DNA of 64,000 nucleotides from Hydrotalea sandarakina (GCF_003254115.1 NZ_QKZV01000001.1:62001-126000); one strand, 5' to 3'. Shown: positions 17,893 through 27,903, numbered from the stretch's first letter. Numbers and translations are program-made. The notes: generated by a model not told the origin, from the letters alone.

Positions 17893-20451
17893 CTATTTTT
17901 TGCTTTTTACTTTTGAAGTAGAAGCTTTTTTTGCTGCTGCTTTTACTTTTTTGGCAAATGCATTCGGTACTTGTTCTTCAATCATTGCTTTTACTTCTTC
18001 TAAAGAAATACTTGATAGTTCAGCAGCATCATACTTAGTGCCATCTGCTTTTTTACCCACTTTTAGCATCTTCTTTTGAAAGCGAATGAATGGTCCCCAT
18101 CTTCCATTCTCAATGGCAATTTTTTCATCCGGCCATTGTTGAATGTAGCGATTGGCTTCTTTTTCTAATTTGCTATTAATTAACTCTTGAATATCGTTTT
18201 GCGAAAGTGCGTCGAAATTGTATTTCTTGGGTACATTAATAAAAATGTCGTTCCATTTTATAAACGGACCAAATCTTCCTTTCCCTTTAGTTACGGGCAT
18301 GTTTTGATACATGCCTATCGGGGCATCTGCTTCGTTTTTTTGTTGAATAAATTTGATGGCTTCTTCAAGCTCAATTTCAGAAAGGTCAGTGCCTTTAGGT
18401 AGGGAAATAAATTGTTCACCCCATTTTATATAAGGACCAAAGCGTCCCACATTCACGGCAACTTCTGCGTTTTCATAGGTACCTAAAGTTCTGGGCAGCT
18501 TGAATAAGTTTAATGCTTCTTCTAAACTAATGGTTTCAATACTTTGGTTGGCATTAAGCTTAGCAAATCTCGGCTTTTCCTCATCGTCGGTACTTCCAAT
18601 TTGTACCATAGCACCATAACGTCCCATTCTTGCCACTACTTTTTTGCCACTTTCCGGGTCAATACCTAATTCTCTTTCTCCTTTTGCGCGTTCTGCATTT
18701 TCAAGGGTATGTTCAATATTTTCATGAAACGGTTCATAAAAATTTCGAATCATTTTATTCCACTGAATTTTACCTTCTGCAATCTCATCAAAGTTTTCTT
18801 CAATTTTTGCGGTGAAACCATAGTCCATAATTTTTTGAAAATGTTGTTTCAAAAAATCGGTTACCAGAATTCCCAAATCGGTAGGGAATAATTTGCCTTT
18901 GTCTGCACCGGTAATTTCCGACAAAATATTTTTTTCTATATGGTTATGGCTATTTAATTTAAATTGTGTTAGTTGTCGTTGAGTACCTTCTTTGTCTTTT
19001 TTTTCAACGTAATTACGTTTTATAATTGTGGTAATAGTTGGTGCATAGGTTGAAGGTCTTCCAATGCCCAGTTCTTCCAATTTTTTTACTAATGAAGCTT
19101 CTGTATAACGTGCAGGTGGACGACTGTATTTTTCTGTTGCCGTCATTTCCCGGAAGGTTAATATTTGTCCTTCTGAAAGTGGTGGAAGATTTTTTTCACT
19201 GTCTTCATCTTCTTCATCATCTTTTCCTTCCAAATAAACTTTTAAAAATCCTTCAAATTTTAAAACTTCACCACTGGCAGTTAGTGTTTCGTGGTTGGTA
19301 GAAATATCTATTTGTGCAACTGTTTTTTCAAAAACAGCATCACTCATTTGTGAGGCAATGGTTCTTTTCCAAATTAACTCGTATAATTTTTTTGTATCGG
19401 GTTCGTCAATGGTATGCCGACTCATGTATGTTGGCCTTATTGCTTCATGGGCCTCTTGAGCACTTTCATTTTTGTTTTTAAACTTCCTCGGCTGGTGGTA
19501 TTCCTTACCATAATATTCGGTAATCTCTTGTTTTATGTCGTTTAAAGCTGTGTCAGAAAGTTGAATGCTATCGGTACGCATGTAGGTGATATAACCACTT
19601 TCATATAGCTTTTGTGCCAGCAACATGGTTTTACTAACGCCATAACCTAATTTACGTGAAGCTTCCTGTTGCAATGTAGAGGTAGTAAATGGTGCGGCAG
19701 GAGTACGTTTAGCAGGTTTAATTTCAACCTGTTGAACCTTATAAGTAGCTCCTATACATTGTTGTAAAAATTTTTCTGCGGCTTCATGTGTACTAATTTT
19801 AGCCGGTGCTTCGGCTTTAAATGTAACGGATTTGCCATTTACGTCGGGTGCTGCGAATAAGGCTTCAACCTTAAAACTTTTTTCGGGTATAAATTGGTTT
19901 ATTTCTCTTTCACGTTCAACAATTAATCTTACAGCTACACTTTGAACTCTGCCTGCACTTAAACTACGTTGCATGCCAATTTTGCGCCATAAAACCGGAC
20001 TTAATTCAAAACCCACTAAGCGATCTAATACCCTTCTGGCTTGTTGTGCATTTACTAAGTTCATATCAATGCGGCGGGGATTTTCAACCGCTTTTTTTAT
20101 TGCCGGTGCCGTTATTTCATGAAAAACAATTCTTTTGGTTTGGTTAGGATCTAAACCCAGTACTTCAGCTAAGTGCCAACTAATACTTTCACCTTCGCGG
20201 TCCTCATCTGATGCTAACCATACCTCAGCAGCTTTGGCAGCTAATTGTTTTAATTCTTTAACAACTTTTTGTTTTTCATCGGGCACAATATAATGGGGTT
20301 CAAAGTTTTTATTAACATCAATGCCCATATCATCCTTTTCCAGGTCTCTAATATGGCCGTAGCAACTTTTCACCTCAAAATCTTTACCTAAAATTTTAGC
20401 TATTGTTTTTGCTTTTGCCGGTGATTCTACAATTAATAAATTCTTTGCCAT
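17893..20451 (-). CDS. topA: DNA topoisomerase I
   Basis: This type IA topoisomerase relaxes negative supercoils. The protein has 852 residues. The TOPRIM domain starts at the N terminus (LLIVESPAKAKTI, then SDEDREGE at 81-88). The catalytic tyrosine is Y290 in GYITYMRTDS. The C-terminal part lacks the Cys4 zinc fingers of the E. coli enzyme. Instead it has a series of about four C-terminal repeats marked by GRYGAMVQIG, GRFGPYIKWG, GRFGPFIKWN and GRWGPFIRFQ, ending in a Lys/Ala-rich tail (residues about 833-852). This repeat-type C terminus is usual in Bacteroidota. Confidence 0.97.
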   Translation of the reverse strand: MAKNLLIVESPAKAKTIAKILGKDFEVKSCYGHIRDLEKDDMGIDVNKNFEPHYIVPDEKQKVVKELKQLAAKAAEVWLASDEDREGESISWHLAEVLGLDPNQTKRIVFHEITAPAIKKAVENPRRIDMNLVNAQQARRVLDRLVGFELSPVLWRKIGMQRSLSAGRVQSVAVRLIVEREREINQFIPEKSFKVEALFAAPDVNGKSVTFKAEAPAKISTHEAAEKFLQQCIGATYKVQQVEIKPAKRTPAAPFTTSTLQQEASRKLGYGVSKTMLLAQKLYESGYITYMRTDSIQLSDTALNDIKQEITEYYGKEYHQPRKFKNKNESAQEAHEAIRPTYMSRHTIDEPDTKKLYELIWKRTIASQMSDAVFEKTVAQIDISTNHETLTASGEVLKFEGFLKVYLEGKDDEEDEDSEKNLPPLSEGQILTFREMTATEKYSRPPARYTEASLVKKLEELGIGRPSTYAPTITTIIKRNYVEKKDKEGTQRQLTQFKLNSHNHIEKNILSEITGADKGKLFPTDLGILVTDFLKQHFQKIMDYGFTAKIEENFDEIAEGKIQWNKMIRNFYEPFHENIEHTLENAERAKGERELGIDPESGKKVVARMGRYGAMVQIGSTDDEEKPRFAKLNANQSIETISLEEALNLFKLPRTLGTYENAEVAVNVGRFGPYIKWGEQFISLPKGTDLSEIELEEAIKFIQQKNEADAPIGMYQNMPVTKGKGRFGPFIKWNDIFINVPKKYNFDALSQNDIQELINSKLEKEANRYIQQWPDEKIAIENGRWGPFIRFQKKMLKVGKKADGTKYDAAELSSISLEEVKAMIEEQVPNAFAKKVKAAAKKASTSKVKSKK

Positions 20452-20556
20452 TCTTTAAATATATATTGTGAACAATACCGGTTAATGCCTAAATTGAACT
20501 ATTTTTTTGCAATTTTCCGGTAAAAATACCCTGCAATATTAGTTGAAAGCTCCAAA

Positions 20557-21435
20557 TCACAAAAAATGTTGTTCATTTACACTGAAGGCTATGATAGTAT
20601 TTTTTACTGATTTGCTTTTATAAACGTTGCTGTGCCCAAGCCCTTTTGTGAAATAAAATTCAACATTGGGCAATTTTTTTTCCATAATAGGAATTACATC
20701 TTTAAATGGACAAATTTTATCTAATTCATCATGAATCCATAAAACAGGGGCATGTATGTGTTTAATTGCCCTGCTTAATGAAAAGTATTGAATGCTGTGG
20801 TGCGATAAACTTTTAATATGATTGATAAATGCAATTTTAGTATTGGTACTTAATTTTAAAAATTTTGTAAAGGCATAAATGGCCGTTGTTGTTTCTATGG
20901 CCGGTGCTATTAAAATAATTTTTGCATTTTCATGTAACTTTTCGGCTGCTAAAGCTAACGCCATACCGCCTAATGAATGACCCATAAAAACCTCAAATGG
21001 CCCAAATTTTTTTATAATGGCTACTATGGCATTTCTGTATTCTAAAACATTGGTAGTTTTGCCATCACTTAACCCATGTGCCGGTGCATCAAAAGCTATT
21101 ACGGTAAAGCCTTGTTGTAAAAAGGGTTGTATGTAATGTGCGAATCGATAACTGCAACTGTCAAACCCGTGTGCAATAAGTACTTTTTTACCATTATTTA
21201 CTTCCGGTTGGGGTGTCCATTGCCAGCCATACAACATTTTTCCTTCAAAAAGTAAATGCAGGGTAGTGGCAAAAGCAAATTCGGCAGGAGCCTCACGTTT
21301 AGGCTTTCCGGAATAGGGAGTTGTAAATAATTGGAACGCCTTTAATGCAGCTGCTTTTGGACTGAATATTGAAATAATTTTTAAGATAAAAATATAATAA
21401 ATTACTTTTATATTGTTCTTTGTTCTATTACTCAT
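20557..21435 (-). CDS. Alpha/beta hydrolase
   Basis: The protein has 292 residues. A hydrophobic N-terminal segment (residues 11-24) may anchor it in the membrane. The hydrolase fold has an oxyanion-hole segment (VLIAHGFDS), the nucleophile elbow GHSLGG with S154, an acid in WIHDELDKICPF and a likely catalytic histidine in GLGHSNVYKS. It is a serine esterase or lipase of unknown substrate. It is divergent from the DUF2520 gene with only 14 bases between starts. A - strand TATATTTG (21450-21443) nearly touches the start codon. Confidence 0.85.
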   Translation of the reverse strand: MSNRTKNNIKVIYYIFILKIISIFSPKAAALKAFQLFTTPYSGKPKREAPAEFAFATTLHLLFEGKMLYGWQWTPQPEVNNGKKVLIAHGFDSCSYRFAHYIQPFLQQGFTVIAFDAPAHGLSDGKTTNVLEYRNAIVAIIKKFGPFEVFMGHSLGGMALALAAEKLHENAKIILIAPAIETTTAIYAFTKFLKLSTNTKIAFINHIKSLSHHSIQYFSLSRAIKHIHAPVLWIHDELDKICPFKDVIPIMEKKLPNVEFYFTKGLGHSNVYKSKSVKNTIIAFSVNEQHFL

Positions 21436-21449
21436 ACTAACTCAAATAT

Positions 21450-22244
21450 ATGAAAATTGTAATTTTGGGTGCCGGTAACATAGCCACTCTATTTGCCAAG
21501 CGATTGTTTGAAAAAAATCATACTATTTTACAAATTGTAGGTAAAACTGAAACCAACGCCGCTTTATTAGCTAAACAAGTTAACGCTACTTACACCACCA
21601 ATATTGAATGGATAAACAATAATGCCGATATTTATTTATTTGCTACGCCTGATAATGTCATTGTTGAAGTTGCATCCAATCCAATTTTTAAAAACAAATT
21701 TTTAATACACACTTCCGGCAGTATTGATGCTATGGCATTGAAACCCTTCACCATGCATTTTGGTGTAATTTGGCCGGTGCAGAGTTTAAGTGTATCAGTA
21801 AAAAGCATTCCACCCTTTCCCATAGTAATTACTGCTTCCGATAATAAAGTAGCATCTGTTTTGGAAATGCTGGCTGCTGATATTACCACCGACCAAGTTA
21901 TTACACTTGCGGATGAGCAAAAAAAGAAATTACATTTAGCAGCAGTTATGGCTTCTAATTTTACCAACTATTTATATCAAGTTGCTTATAACCTTTGCCA
22001 AGAACATCAATTGCCTTTTAGTTTATTAGTTCCACTTATACATTATACTGCTGCAAATGTTACTAATGATAATGCACCAATTAATAAACAAACAGGCCCG
22101 GCTTTTAGAAATGATACAAATACTTTACAAACACATGAAACCATCTTACAACAGAACCAAGATTATTTGCAGTTGTATAAATTGCTTTCGCAGCTAATAA
22201 TTGCCGAAAAACAAAAAAATAAATCCCTCAGCGGTAAACCGTGA
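21450..22244 (+). CDS. Rossmann-fold / DUF2520 dehydrogenase-like protein
   Basis: The protein has 264 residues. An N-terminal dinucleotide-binding fold (MKIVILGAGNIATLFAKRLF, GxGxxA pattern) resembles F420/NADP-dependent reductases. The C-terminal helical half is of the DUF2520 type (HLAAVMASNFTNYLYQVA, then the conserved TGPAFRND). Pyrroline-5-carboxylate reductase-like folds share this layout, but no substrate has been established. The stop codon lies inside the right arm of a terminator hairpin (22221-22250). Confidence 0.85.
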   Translation: MKIVILGAGNIATLFAKRLFEKNHTILQIVGKTETNAALLAKQVNATYTTNIEWINNNADIYLFATPDNVIVEVASNPIFKNKFLIHTSGSIDAMALKPFTMHFGVIWPVQSLSVSVKSIPPFPIVITASDNKVASVLEMLAADITTDQVITLADEQKKKLHLAAVMASNFTNYLYQVAYNLCQEHQLPFSLLVPLIHYTAANVTNDNAPINKQTGPAFRNDTNTLQTHETILQQNQDYLQLYKLLSQLIIAEKQKNKSLSGKP

Positions 22245-22255
22245 GGGATTTGTTT
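22221..22255 (+). terminator. Terminator hairpin overlapping the DUF2520 stop codon
   Basis: A 10-base outer stem (AAATCCCTCA at 22221-22230 with TGAGGGATTT at 22242-22251) encloses an inner CGGT/ACCG pairing and is followed by a short T-rich tract. The TGA stop (22242-22244) is the first part of the right arm. Confidence 0.75.
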
Positions 22256-22500
22256 GGCAAGCAATTGAACGTAAACGTAAGCACAATATAAATTTTTTTA
22301 TTTAAAACCAAATTTTTATTTATGCCAATTTGTTAATTTCAAAAAAGTGCACGTACAAAATGAAAACGATGCAACTTTTGTTGATTGTGCTATTAAAAAA
22401 TTTACGATGTTCTTATTTAAATAAACAAATAACATGGTTTAAGTCATTGCAGCATTTATTTTTGTTGCTGCAAACCGTAAATTGCTTCATTTCTAAATAA

Positions 22501-23448
22501 GTGATATTGAAAATTATCAAGTCTTTTCTCACTTTAATTCGTTGGCCGAACTTGCTTTTTGTTCTTTTAACGCAGGTTATGTTTGAATATTTTATCGTTA
22601 AACCATTGTTTCATGAAGCGCATTTAAACAATGTATTGAATAATTTTTCCTTCTTTTTATTAACTATTAGTATCATTTTTATAGGTGCTGCAGGGTATGC
22701 CATTAATGATTATTTTGATTTGAATATTGACCTGATCAATAAGCCCAATAAATTGGTAGTTGATAAAACAATTAGCAGACGCTGGGTTATACTTTGGCAT
22801 TTAATATTTAGTTTTTTAGGAGTAGCTATTGGCTTTTATATTGACTTTACAACAAAAACCATGTTTATTGGACTGTTCAATGCCGTTTGTGTTTTTTTGT
22901 TGTTTATTTATTCTGCATCGCTTAAAAAAAAGTTTTTAATAGGTAATATACTCGTTTCATTAATAACCGCCTGGACAATATTAATTTTATGGTGGGCTGA
23001 GCAGTATTATTTTCTTACTTATCAAAACTATGCAGGTTTAAATGTGCATAAATTATTTCGCTTTAGTTTTTTGTATGCAGGTTTTGCATTTATAATTTCC
23101 CTTATTCGTGAAGTAATTAAGGATATGGAAGATGTGGAAGGCGATAGGCGCTACGGTTGTAAAACCATGCCCATTGTTTGGGGATTAAATAGTACGAAAA
23201 TTTTTACGCTTGTGTGGATTGTAGTACTTGCCGCAGTTTTATTACTGCTGCAAGTTTATGTGCTTTTTATTGGATGGTGGATTACCGCTCTGTACGGATT
23301 TTTCTTTATTACTTTGCCTTTATTACAAGTATTTCGGAAACTTTTAGTAGCCCGAACAAGTAACGATTTTCATGCACTTAGTACATTGGTAAAAATTATT
23401 ATGTTTACGGGAATTGTTTCAATGATATTTTTTTGGAAGCCCATATAA
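22501..23448 (+). CDS. UbiA family prenyltransferase
   Basis: The protein has 315 residues with about eight membrane segments. The first Asp-rich motif NDYFDLNID (69-77) and the second in IKDMEDVEGDRR are the prenyl-diphosphate/Mg-binding motifs of the UbiA superfamily. Bacteroidota members of this shape are often labelled geranylgeranylglycerol-phosphate geranylgeranyltransferase because they resemble the archaeal lipid enzyme. The real acceptor is not known. Start is GTG at 22501. A TATTTTTG element at 22457-22464 may be its promoter -7. It is followed by maf (34-base gap) and the DUF2851 gene (38-base gap), probably one operon. Confidence 0.85.
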   Translation: MILKIIKSFLTLIRWPNLLFVLLTQVMFEYFIVKPLFHEAHLNNVLNNFSFFLLTISIIFIGAAGYAINDYFDLNIDLINKPNKLVVDKTISRRWVILWHLIFSFLGVAIGFYIDFTTKTMFIGLFNAVCVFLLFIYSASLKKKFLIGNILVSLITAWTILILWWAEQYYFLTYQNYAGLNVHKLFRFSFLYAGFAFIISLIREVIKDMEDVEGDRRYGCKTMPIVWGLNSTKIFTLVWIVVLAAVLLLLQVYVLFIGWWITALYGFFFITLPLLQVFRKLLVARTSNDFHALSTLVKIIMFTGIVSMIFFWKPI

Positions 23449-23482
23449 ACTAATAATCTATTACAAAAAATAAAACTGATTT

Positions 23483-24070
23483 ATGCAAGCAGATGAAATA
23501 ATTTTAGCTTCTCACTCACCTCGCAGAAAAGAGTTATTAGAGAAAGTAGGTATACCTTTTGTTGTGGTAACCAAACCCATTGATGAAAGCTTTCCAAGTA
23601 CATTAACTAAACCCGAAGTTGCTATACATATTGCACGTAATAAAGCATTGGCTATTAAAGAAAAAATTACTGCAGAATTTCACGGCGAATTGATGAATAA
23701 AACAATTTTGGCTGCAGATACTATTGTAGTAATTGAAGATAAAGTGTTAGGTAAACCTGCTAACAGATCCGAAGCCATGCAAATGATTCTAAGTCTTTCA
23801 GGCAAGATGCATGAAGTTATAACCGGTGTTGTTTTATTGTATAAAGATGGCACCGAGCAGACTTTTGCTGAAATTACTAAAGTGTATTTTAATACCATAA
23901 GCTCTGACGAGGCAAGTTACTATGTTGATAAATGCGAACCATATGATAAAGCAGGGAGTTATGCCATTCAAGAATGGATTGGATTTATTGGCGTAAAAGC
24001 TATTGAAGGTGATTATTATAATGTTATGGGTTTGCCTATCAATAAAATATATCAATTGTTGTGTAAGTAA
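23483..24070 (+). CDS. maf: Maf family nucleotide pyrophosphatase
   Basis: The protein has 195 residues. The Maf signature ILASHSPRRKELL near the N terminus and AADTIVVIEDKVLGKP in the middle are the substrate- and metal-binding segments. Family members hydrolyse dTTP/UTP or modified nucleotides to monophosphates and are thought to clean the nucleotide pool; the older name is septum formation inhibitor. The YxxKAGSYAIQ segment (EPYDKAGSYAIQ) is typical of the YhdE subgroup (dTTP/UTPase). It is second in a likely operon with the UbiA gene. Confidence 0.93.
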   Translation: MQADEIILASHSPRRKELLEKVGIPFVVVTKPIDESFPSTLTKPEVAIHIARNKALAIKEKITAEFHGELMNKTILAADTIVVIEDKVLGKPANRSEAMQMILSLSGKMHEVITGVVLLYKDGTEQTFAEITKVYFNTISSDEASYYVDKCEPYDKAGSYAIQEWIGFIGVKAIEGDYYNVMGLPINKIYQLLCK

Positions 24071-24108
24071 AATAATTTGTATATATTGAAGTTTTATCGG
24101 TATAACCT

Positions 24109-25407
24109 ATGCTTGAACTTCAATATCTGAATGAACGATTGTTGCATTTTATATGGCAATTTCAATACTATAATAAGTCTTTATTAAAAACTGACACAGG
24201 CGAATTACTAAAAATAGTAAAGCCCGGTACGTATAATACCCATCAAGGTCCTGATTTTGCAGAAGCTGTTATACAAATTGACGGTTTAACGTTGGTAGGC
24301 AATATTGAAGTACATAAAAATGCTTCTGATTGGCAGGAGCATGAGCACCAAAGTGATCCTCATTTTAAAAATGTAATTCTGCACGTAGTATGGAACAACA
24401 ATCAGCCCGTATACGACATCAACGGTAAGCTATTGCCCACACTTAGCTTAAGCAATAGAATACCTAAAGTATTGCTTGAGCGGTATGCGTTATTGCTTCA
24501 AAATATGCAGAAAATTCCTTGTGCTTCTTTCTTACCCACAATTGGGCATGTTAATTGGGTTAACTGGAAAGAACGTTTGGCGATAGAAATTTTATTGAAT
24601 CGCACCAACAAAATCATTCAAAAATTACAGGCAACGCAAGGGCATTGGGAAGCCGTTTTTTGGCATGTTTTGGCATATAATTTCGGCCTTACACAAAATG
24701 CGCAATTATTTCAACAAATGGCTGAAAACACACCCATACAAATTTTAGCTAAACACAAAAACAATATACATCAACTTGAGGCCATGCTGTTAGGCCAGGC
24801 TAATTTTTTTCATCATCAAACTTTTGATGATAAATATGTTCAAATGTTGCAAAAAGAATATTTCTTTTTACAAAAAAAATATGCTTTAAAACCGGCTGCT
24901 ATTTTACCTGTTTTTTTAAGAATGCGACCTGCCAACTTTCCTACACTTCGGTTAGCTCAATTAGCTATGCTCATTCATCAATCTTTTCATTTATTCGATG
25001 CAATAAAAGAAGCAGAAACTATTCAACAAGTAATGCAATTATTTCAGGTTACGGCTAATGATTACTGGCACTATCATTATAGTTTAACCGATGAACCATC
25101 GGAAAGGCTTCCCAAAAAATTAGGTAAGCAAATGTTACAAACTTTAATGATTAATACTGTTTGCCCTATGTTATTTGCTTATGGACATTATCACAACAAT
25201 CAACGGTTTAAAAACAAAGCGTTACATTGGTTAAGCCTTTTGCCGGCAGAAAAAAATGTAATTACGCAACAATGGGAAAAATATCAAGTTGCCAATCAAA
25301 ATGCCCTCGACTCGCAAGCACTTATTCAATTAACCCGTTGTTATTGTAACGAAAAAAAATGTTTATCGTGTGCAATTGGGCATCAAATATTAAAACAAAA
25401 TATTTAA
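24109..25407 (+). CDS. DUF2851 family protein
   Basis: The protein has 432 residues, the normal length. The N-terminal pattern LNERLLHFIWQFQYYN with PGTYNTHQGPDFAEAVI and GNIEVHKNASDW is characteristic of DUF2851, a family found mainly in Bacteroidota with no established function. The D/E/H-rich core (PDF, EVH, DWxxHxHQxDxxF) hints at a metal site of nuclease type, but that is inference. A Cys cluster (CYCNEKKCLSC) lies near the C terminus. It is last in the UbiA-maf operon and ends 3 bases from the convergent OsmC gene. Confidence 0.85.
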   Translation: MLELQYLNERLLHFIWQFQYYNKSLLKTDTGELLKIVKPGTYNTHQGPDFAEAVIQIDGLTLVGNIEVHKNASDWQEHEHQSDPHFKNVILHVVWNNNQPVYDINGKLLPTLSLSNRIPKVLLERYALLLQNMQKIPCASFLPTIGHVNWVNWKERLAIEILLNRTNKIIQKLQATQGHWEAVFWHVLAYNFGLTQNAQLFQQMAENTPIQILAKHKNNIHQLEAMLLGQANFFHHQTFDDKYVQMLQKEYFFLQKKYALKPAAILPVFLRMRPANFPTLRLAQLAMLIHQSFHLFDAIKEAETIQQVMQLFQVTANDYWHYHYSLTDEPSERLPKKLGKQMLQTLMINTVCPMLFAYGHYHNNQRFKNKALHWLSLLPAEKNVITQQWEKYQVANQNALDSQALIQLTRCYCNEKKCLSCAIGHQILKQNI

Positions 25408-25410
25408 TGT

Positions 25411-25821
25411 TTACAACCAGGTAATTTGTAAATCAGTTTCTAAATCCGGATGCAAACTTTTAGCAACAGGGCAGGTACGTGCTGTGTTTTCTAAAATTTG
25501 TTTTTGCTTATCATCTAAATGTTGTAGGGTGGAAGGAAAGGTTAAATGAACAATTATTTTGCCTATTCTTCTGGGGTCACTTTTCATAATTTTTGTTATT
25601 TCAGCTTTCGTTCCTGTTAAATCAATATCCATGGTATTCGCTTTTATGCCCATGGTAGTAATCATACAACTACCCAACGCTGTTGCGACCAAATCCGTGG
25701 GAGAAAAACGTTCGCCTTTTCCATGATTATCGGTAGGAGCATCATTTTCAATAACAGTGCCACTTTGCAAATGTGTTAATTCTGTTCTTAAATTTCCTTT
25801 ATACAGCACAATTGAAGTCAT
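25411..25821 (-). CDS. OsmC family protein
   Basis: The protein has 136 residues. It carries the two reactive cysteines of the OsmC/Ohr fold, C52 in ALGSCMITTM and C117 in ARTCPVAKSLH. OsmC-type proteins reduce organic hydroperoxides with thiols, acting in the cytoplasm. It lacks the features that would separate Ohr from OsmC with confidence, so only the family is assigned. Confidence 0.9.
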   Translation of the reverse strand: MTSIVLYKGNLRTELTHLQSGTVIENDAPTDNHGKGERFSPTDLVATALGSCMITTMGIKANTMDIDLTGTKAEITKIMKSDPRRIGKIIVHLTFPSTLQHLDDKQKQILENTARTCPVAKSLHPDLETDLQITWL

Positions 25822-25862
25822 AAGGTTAAATTTTTATCTAAATTAGCATTAAAATTATTCTT

Positions 25863-26681
25863 GTGAAGCAATTTATTGTATTAACCTTAGCCTTGGTACC
25901 GTTTTCTTTATTTGCACAAACAACAAATGCACCTACCAGTCGGCAACAAAAAGCAGCCGAACGTAGAGAGAGAATAAATAACCTGATAAAACAAGAAGAG
26001 GAAGGCGCATTAATTTATCAGAAGCAAGGCGCTTTTGGAGTTAAATTAAATACGGATGGTTATGGTATTTTTTATGAACATGGTAAATATAAAACCATTA
26101 CTAAAACCAATATTTGGTGGATGGAATTGGGAGAACATAAGGATAAGCATGAAGAAAAAACTTCAGTACCCTTAGTTGGCGGCGGATTTGTTTTTTTAGG
26201 CAACCCATACATTTATGGAAAAGAAAATAATTTTTACAATTTTAAAATTGGCTTAGGTCAACAACGTTTAATTGGTGGTAAAGGGAATAAAAATGGGGTA
26301 GCTGTTTCGGCCATTTACGGAGGTGGATTTAGTTTGGGGATGTTAAAGCCTTACTATTTACAAGTGCAAGACCCTAATAATGCCAATCAGGTAAATGATA
26401 TTAAGTATTCTGATAATCCTACCGCCTTTTTAGATTATACCTTAATACAAGGTTCATCTGGTTTTACAAAAGGGTTAAATGAAATAAAATATGTACCCGG
26501 GGCACAAGTTCGTGGCGCATTAAGATTTGATTATGGTCGTTATAACGAATTGCTTTCTGCATTAGAACTTGGTGTAAATGTTGAATATTATACCCAAAAT
26601 ATGCCCATTATGGTGAACAGCCCCGACCGTAAATTATTTTTCAACGCATATGTGGCCATTGTGTTTGGAAGAAGAAAGTAA
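25863..26681 (+). CDS. Exported protein of unknown function, probable outer-membrane barrel
   Basis: The protein has 272 residues, starting at GTG. A signal peptide (MKQFIVLTLALVPFSLFAQ) is followed by a charged helical linker (RQQKAAERRERINNLIKQEEEG) and then alternating Gly/aromatic segments ending in AYVAIVFGRRK, a pattern that suits a small barrel. It is recognised only as a conserved Bacteroidota type with no known function. The gene stands alone between OsmC and lipA. Confidence 0.65.
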   Translation: MKQFIVLTLALVPFSLFAQTTNAPTSRQQKAAERRERINNLIKQEEEGALIYQKQGAFGVKLNTDGYGIFYEHGKYKTITKTNIWWMELGEHKDKHEEKTSVPLVGGGFVFLGNPYIYGKENNFYNFKIGLGQQRLIGGKGNKNGVAVSAIYGGGFSLGMLKPYYLQVQDPNNANQVNDIKYSDNPTAFLDYTLIQGSSGFTKGLNEIKYVPGAQVRGALRFDYGRYNELLSALELGVNVEYYTQNMPIMVNSPDRKLFFNAYVAIVFGRRK

Positions 26682-26824
26682 CCTAATTTTGCTGCAAGTT
26701 TTTGTTGTTTGTAGTGGACGGAATTGAGCTATTTTCTATCTGCTATTATTTAGATTTCCTTTTTGTATTGTGAAAACACGGAGGCATACAACAAAGCCAT
26801 TCAATCATTTTTAAAAAAATTATT

Positions 26825-27751
26825 GTGGAAACTTCAACAGTTACAAATTCTTCAAATAATTCAACCAGAATAAAAAAACCTGATTGGTTGCGGGTGAAAT
26901 TGCCCATTGGTGAAAGTTATAAACATGTTAGAGGATTAGTTGACACCCATAAACTGCACACTATTTGTGAAAGCGGTAATTGCCCTAATATGGGCGAATG
27001 TTGGGGCGAAGGAACTGCTACATTCATGATTTTAGGTAATATTTGTACGCGCAGTTGTGGTTTTTGTGCTGTTGCTACAGGAAGACCTTTGCCGGTTGAT
27101 TGGGATGAACCCCAACGTGTGGCCGAGGCTATTTATTTAATGAAAGTTAAGCATGCGGTTATAACCAGTGTAGACCGTGATGAGCTTAAAGATGGTGGCT
27201 CAATTATTTGGTACAATACCATTAAAGCGGTAAAAGCACTTAATCCCAATACAACATTAGAAACCTTAATTCCGGATTTTAGAGGTATTACTGAGCAAAT
27301 TCAACGCATTATTGATGCCGCACCTGAGGTAGTTAGCCATAACATGGAAACTGTTGAAAATCTTACAAAAAAAGTAAGGGTTCAGGCGAAATACAAAAGG
27401 AGTTTGGAAGTTTTGGCTACGCTTAAAAAGGGGGGCATGCGTACAAAAACCGGTTTAATGTTAGGTATAGGCGAAACCAAAGAAGAAGTAATTGCTACTA
27501 TGCAACATTTAAGAGAAGTTGATTGCGATGTATTAACCTTGGGACAGTACTTACAACCAACTCCCAAACACTTACCGGTACAGCGATTTGTACATCCTTC
27601 TGAATTTGCCGAACTAAAAGAAATAGGTTACGAATTAGGATTTGATTATGTAGAAAGTGGGCCCTTGGTTCGTTCCTCTTATCACAGCGAAAAACATGTA
27701 TTAAAAGGGTATGGCAGAAAGCAATGGCAATTGGAAAAAGCAGTTCAATAA
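26825..27751 (+). CDS. lipA: Lipoyl synthase
   Basis: This radical SAM enzyme inserts two sulfurs into octanoyl groups on lipoyl domains of 2-oxoacid dehydrogenases and GcvH. The protein has 308 residues. The auxiliary cluster cysteines are C48, C53 and C59 ([12 protein letters not shown]). The radical SAM CxxxCxxC is C74, C78 and C81 (CTRSCGFC). The conserved C-terminal RSSYHSE is present. It starts with GTG. lipB is not adjacent. Confidence 0.97.
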   Translation: METSTVTNSSNNSTRIKKPDWLRVKLPIGESYKHVRGLVDTHKLHTICESGNCPNMGECWGEGTATFMILGNICTRSCGFCAVATGRPLPVDWDEPQRVAEAIYLMKVKHAVITSVDRDELKDGGSIIWYNTIKAVKALNPNTTLETLIPDFRGITEQIQRIIDAAPEVVSHNMETVENLTKKVRVQAKYKRSLEVLATLKKGGMRTKTGLMLGIGETKEEVIATMQHLREVDCDVLTLGQYLQPTPKHLPVQRFVHPSEFAELKEIGYELGFDYVESGPLVRSSYHSEKHVLKGYGRKQWQLEKAVQ

Positions 27752-27810
27752 ATTGTGTAGCATATAAATTGAATTTTCTCAATAACTTTCCGTATTATTT
27801 GGAACAGTTA

Positions 27811-27842
27811 TTGTTTATAATTGCATAATTTCAATATATTTG
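27811..27842 (+). promoter_or_regulatory. Bacteroidota-type promoter of the DUF6089 gene
   Basis: TTG at 27811-27813, a 21-base spacer and TATATTTG at 27835-27842. Predicted start of transcription is near 27847, leaving a leader of about 57 bases. Confidence 0.7.
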
Positions 27843-27903
27843 AAGCGAATTCAAAAAAAGTATAAGCCAATATACTGCAACTGTAAACTACTAACTCATT
27901 TTA

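Noticed and set aside
20477-20522. TACCGG/CCGGTA inverted pair between topA and the hydrolase gene
   Set aside because: Arms are only 6 bases with a 34-base spacer and no T run, so a terminator or operator call is not supported.
22360-22500. 46-residue open frame (starting MKTMQLLLIVLLK) that ends directly before the UbiA start
   Set aside because: It is AT-driven, lacks a convincing promoter or family, and includes the likely promoter of the UbiA gene.
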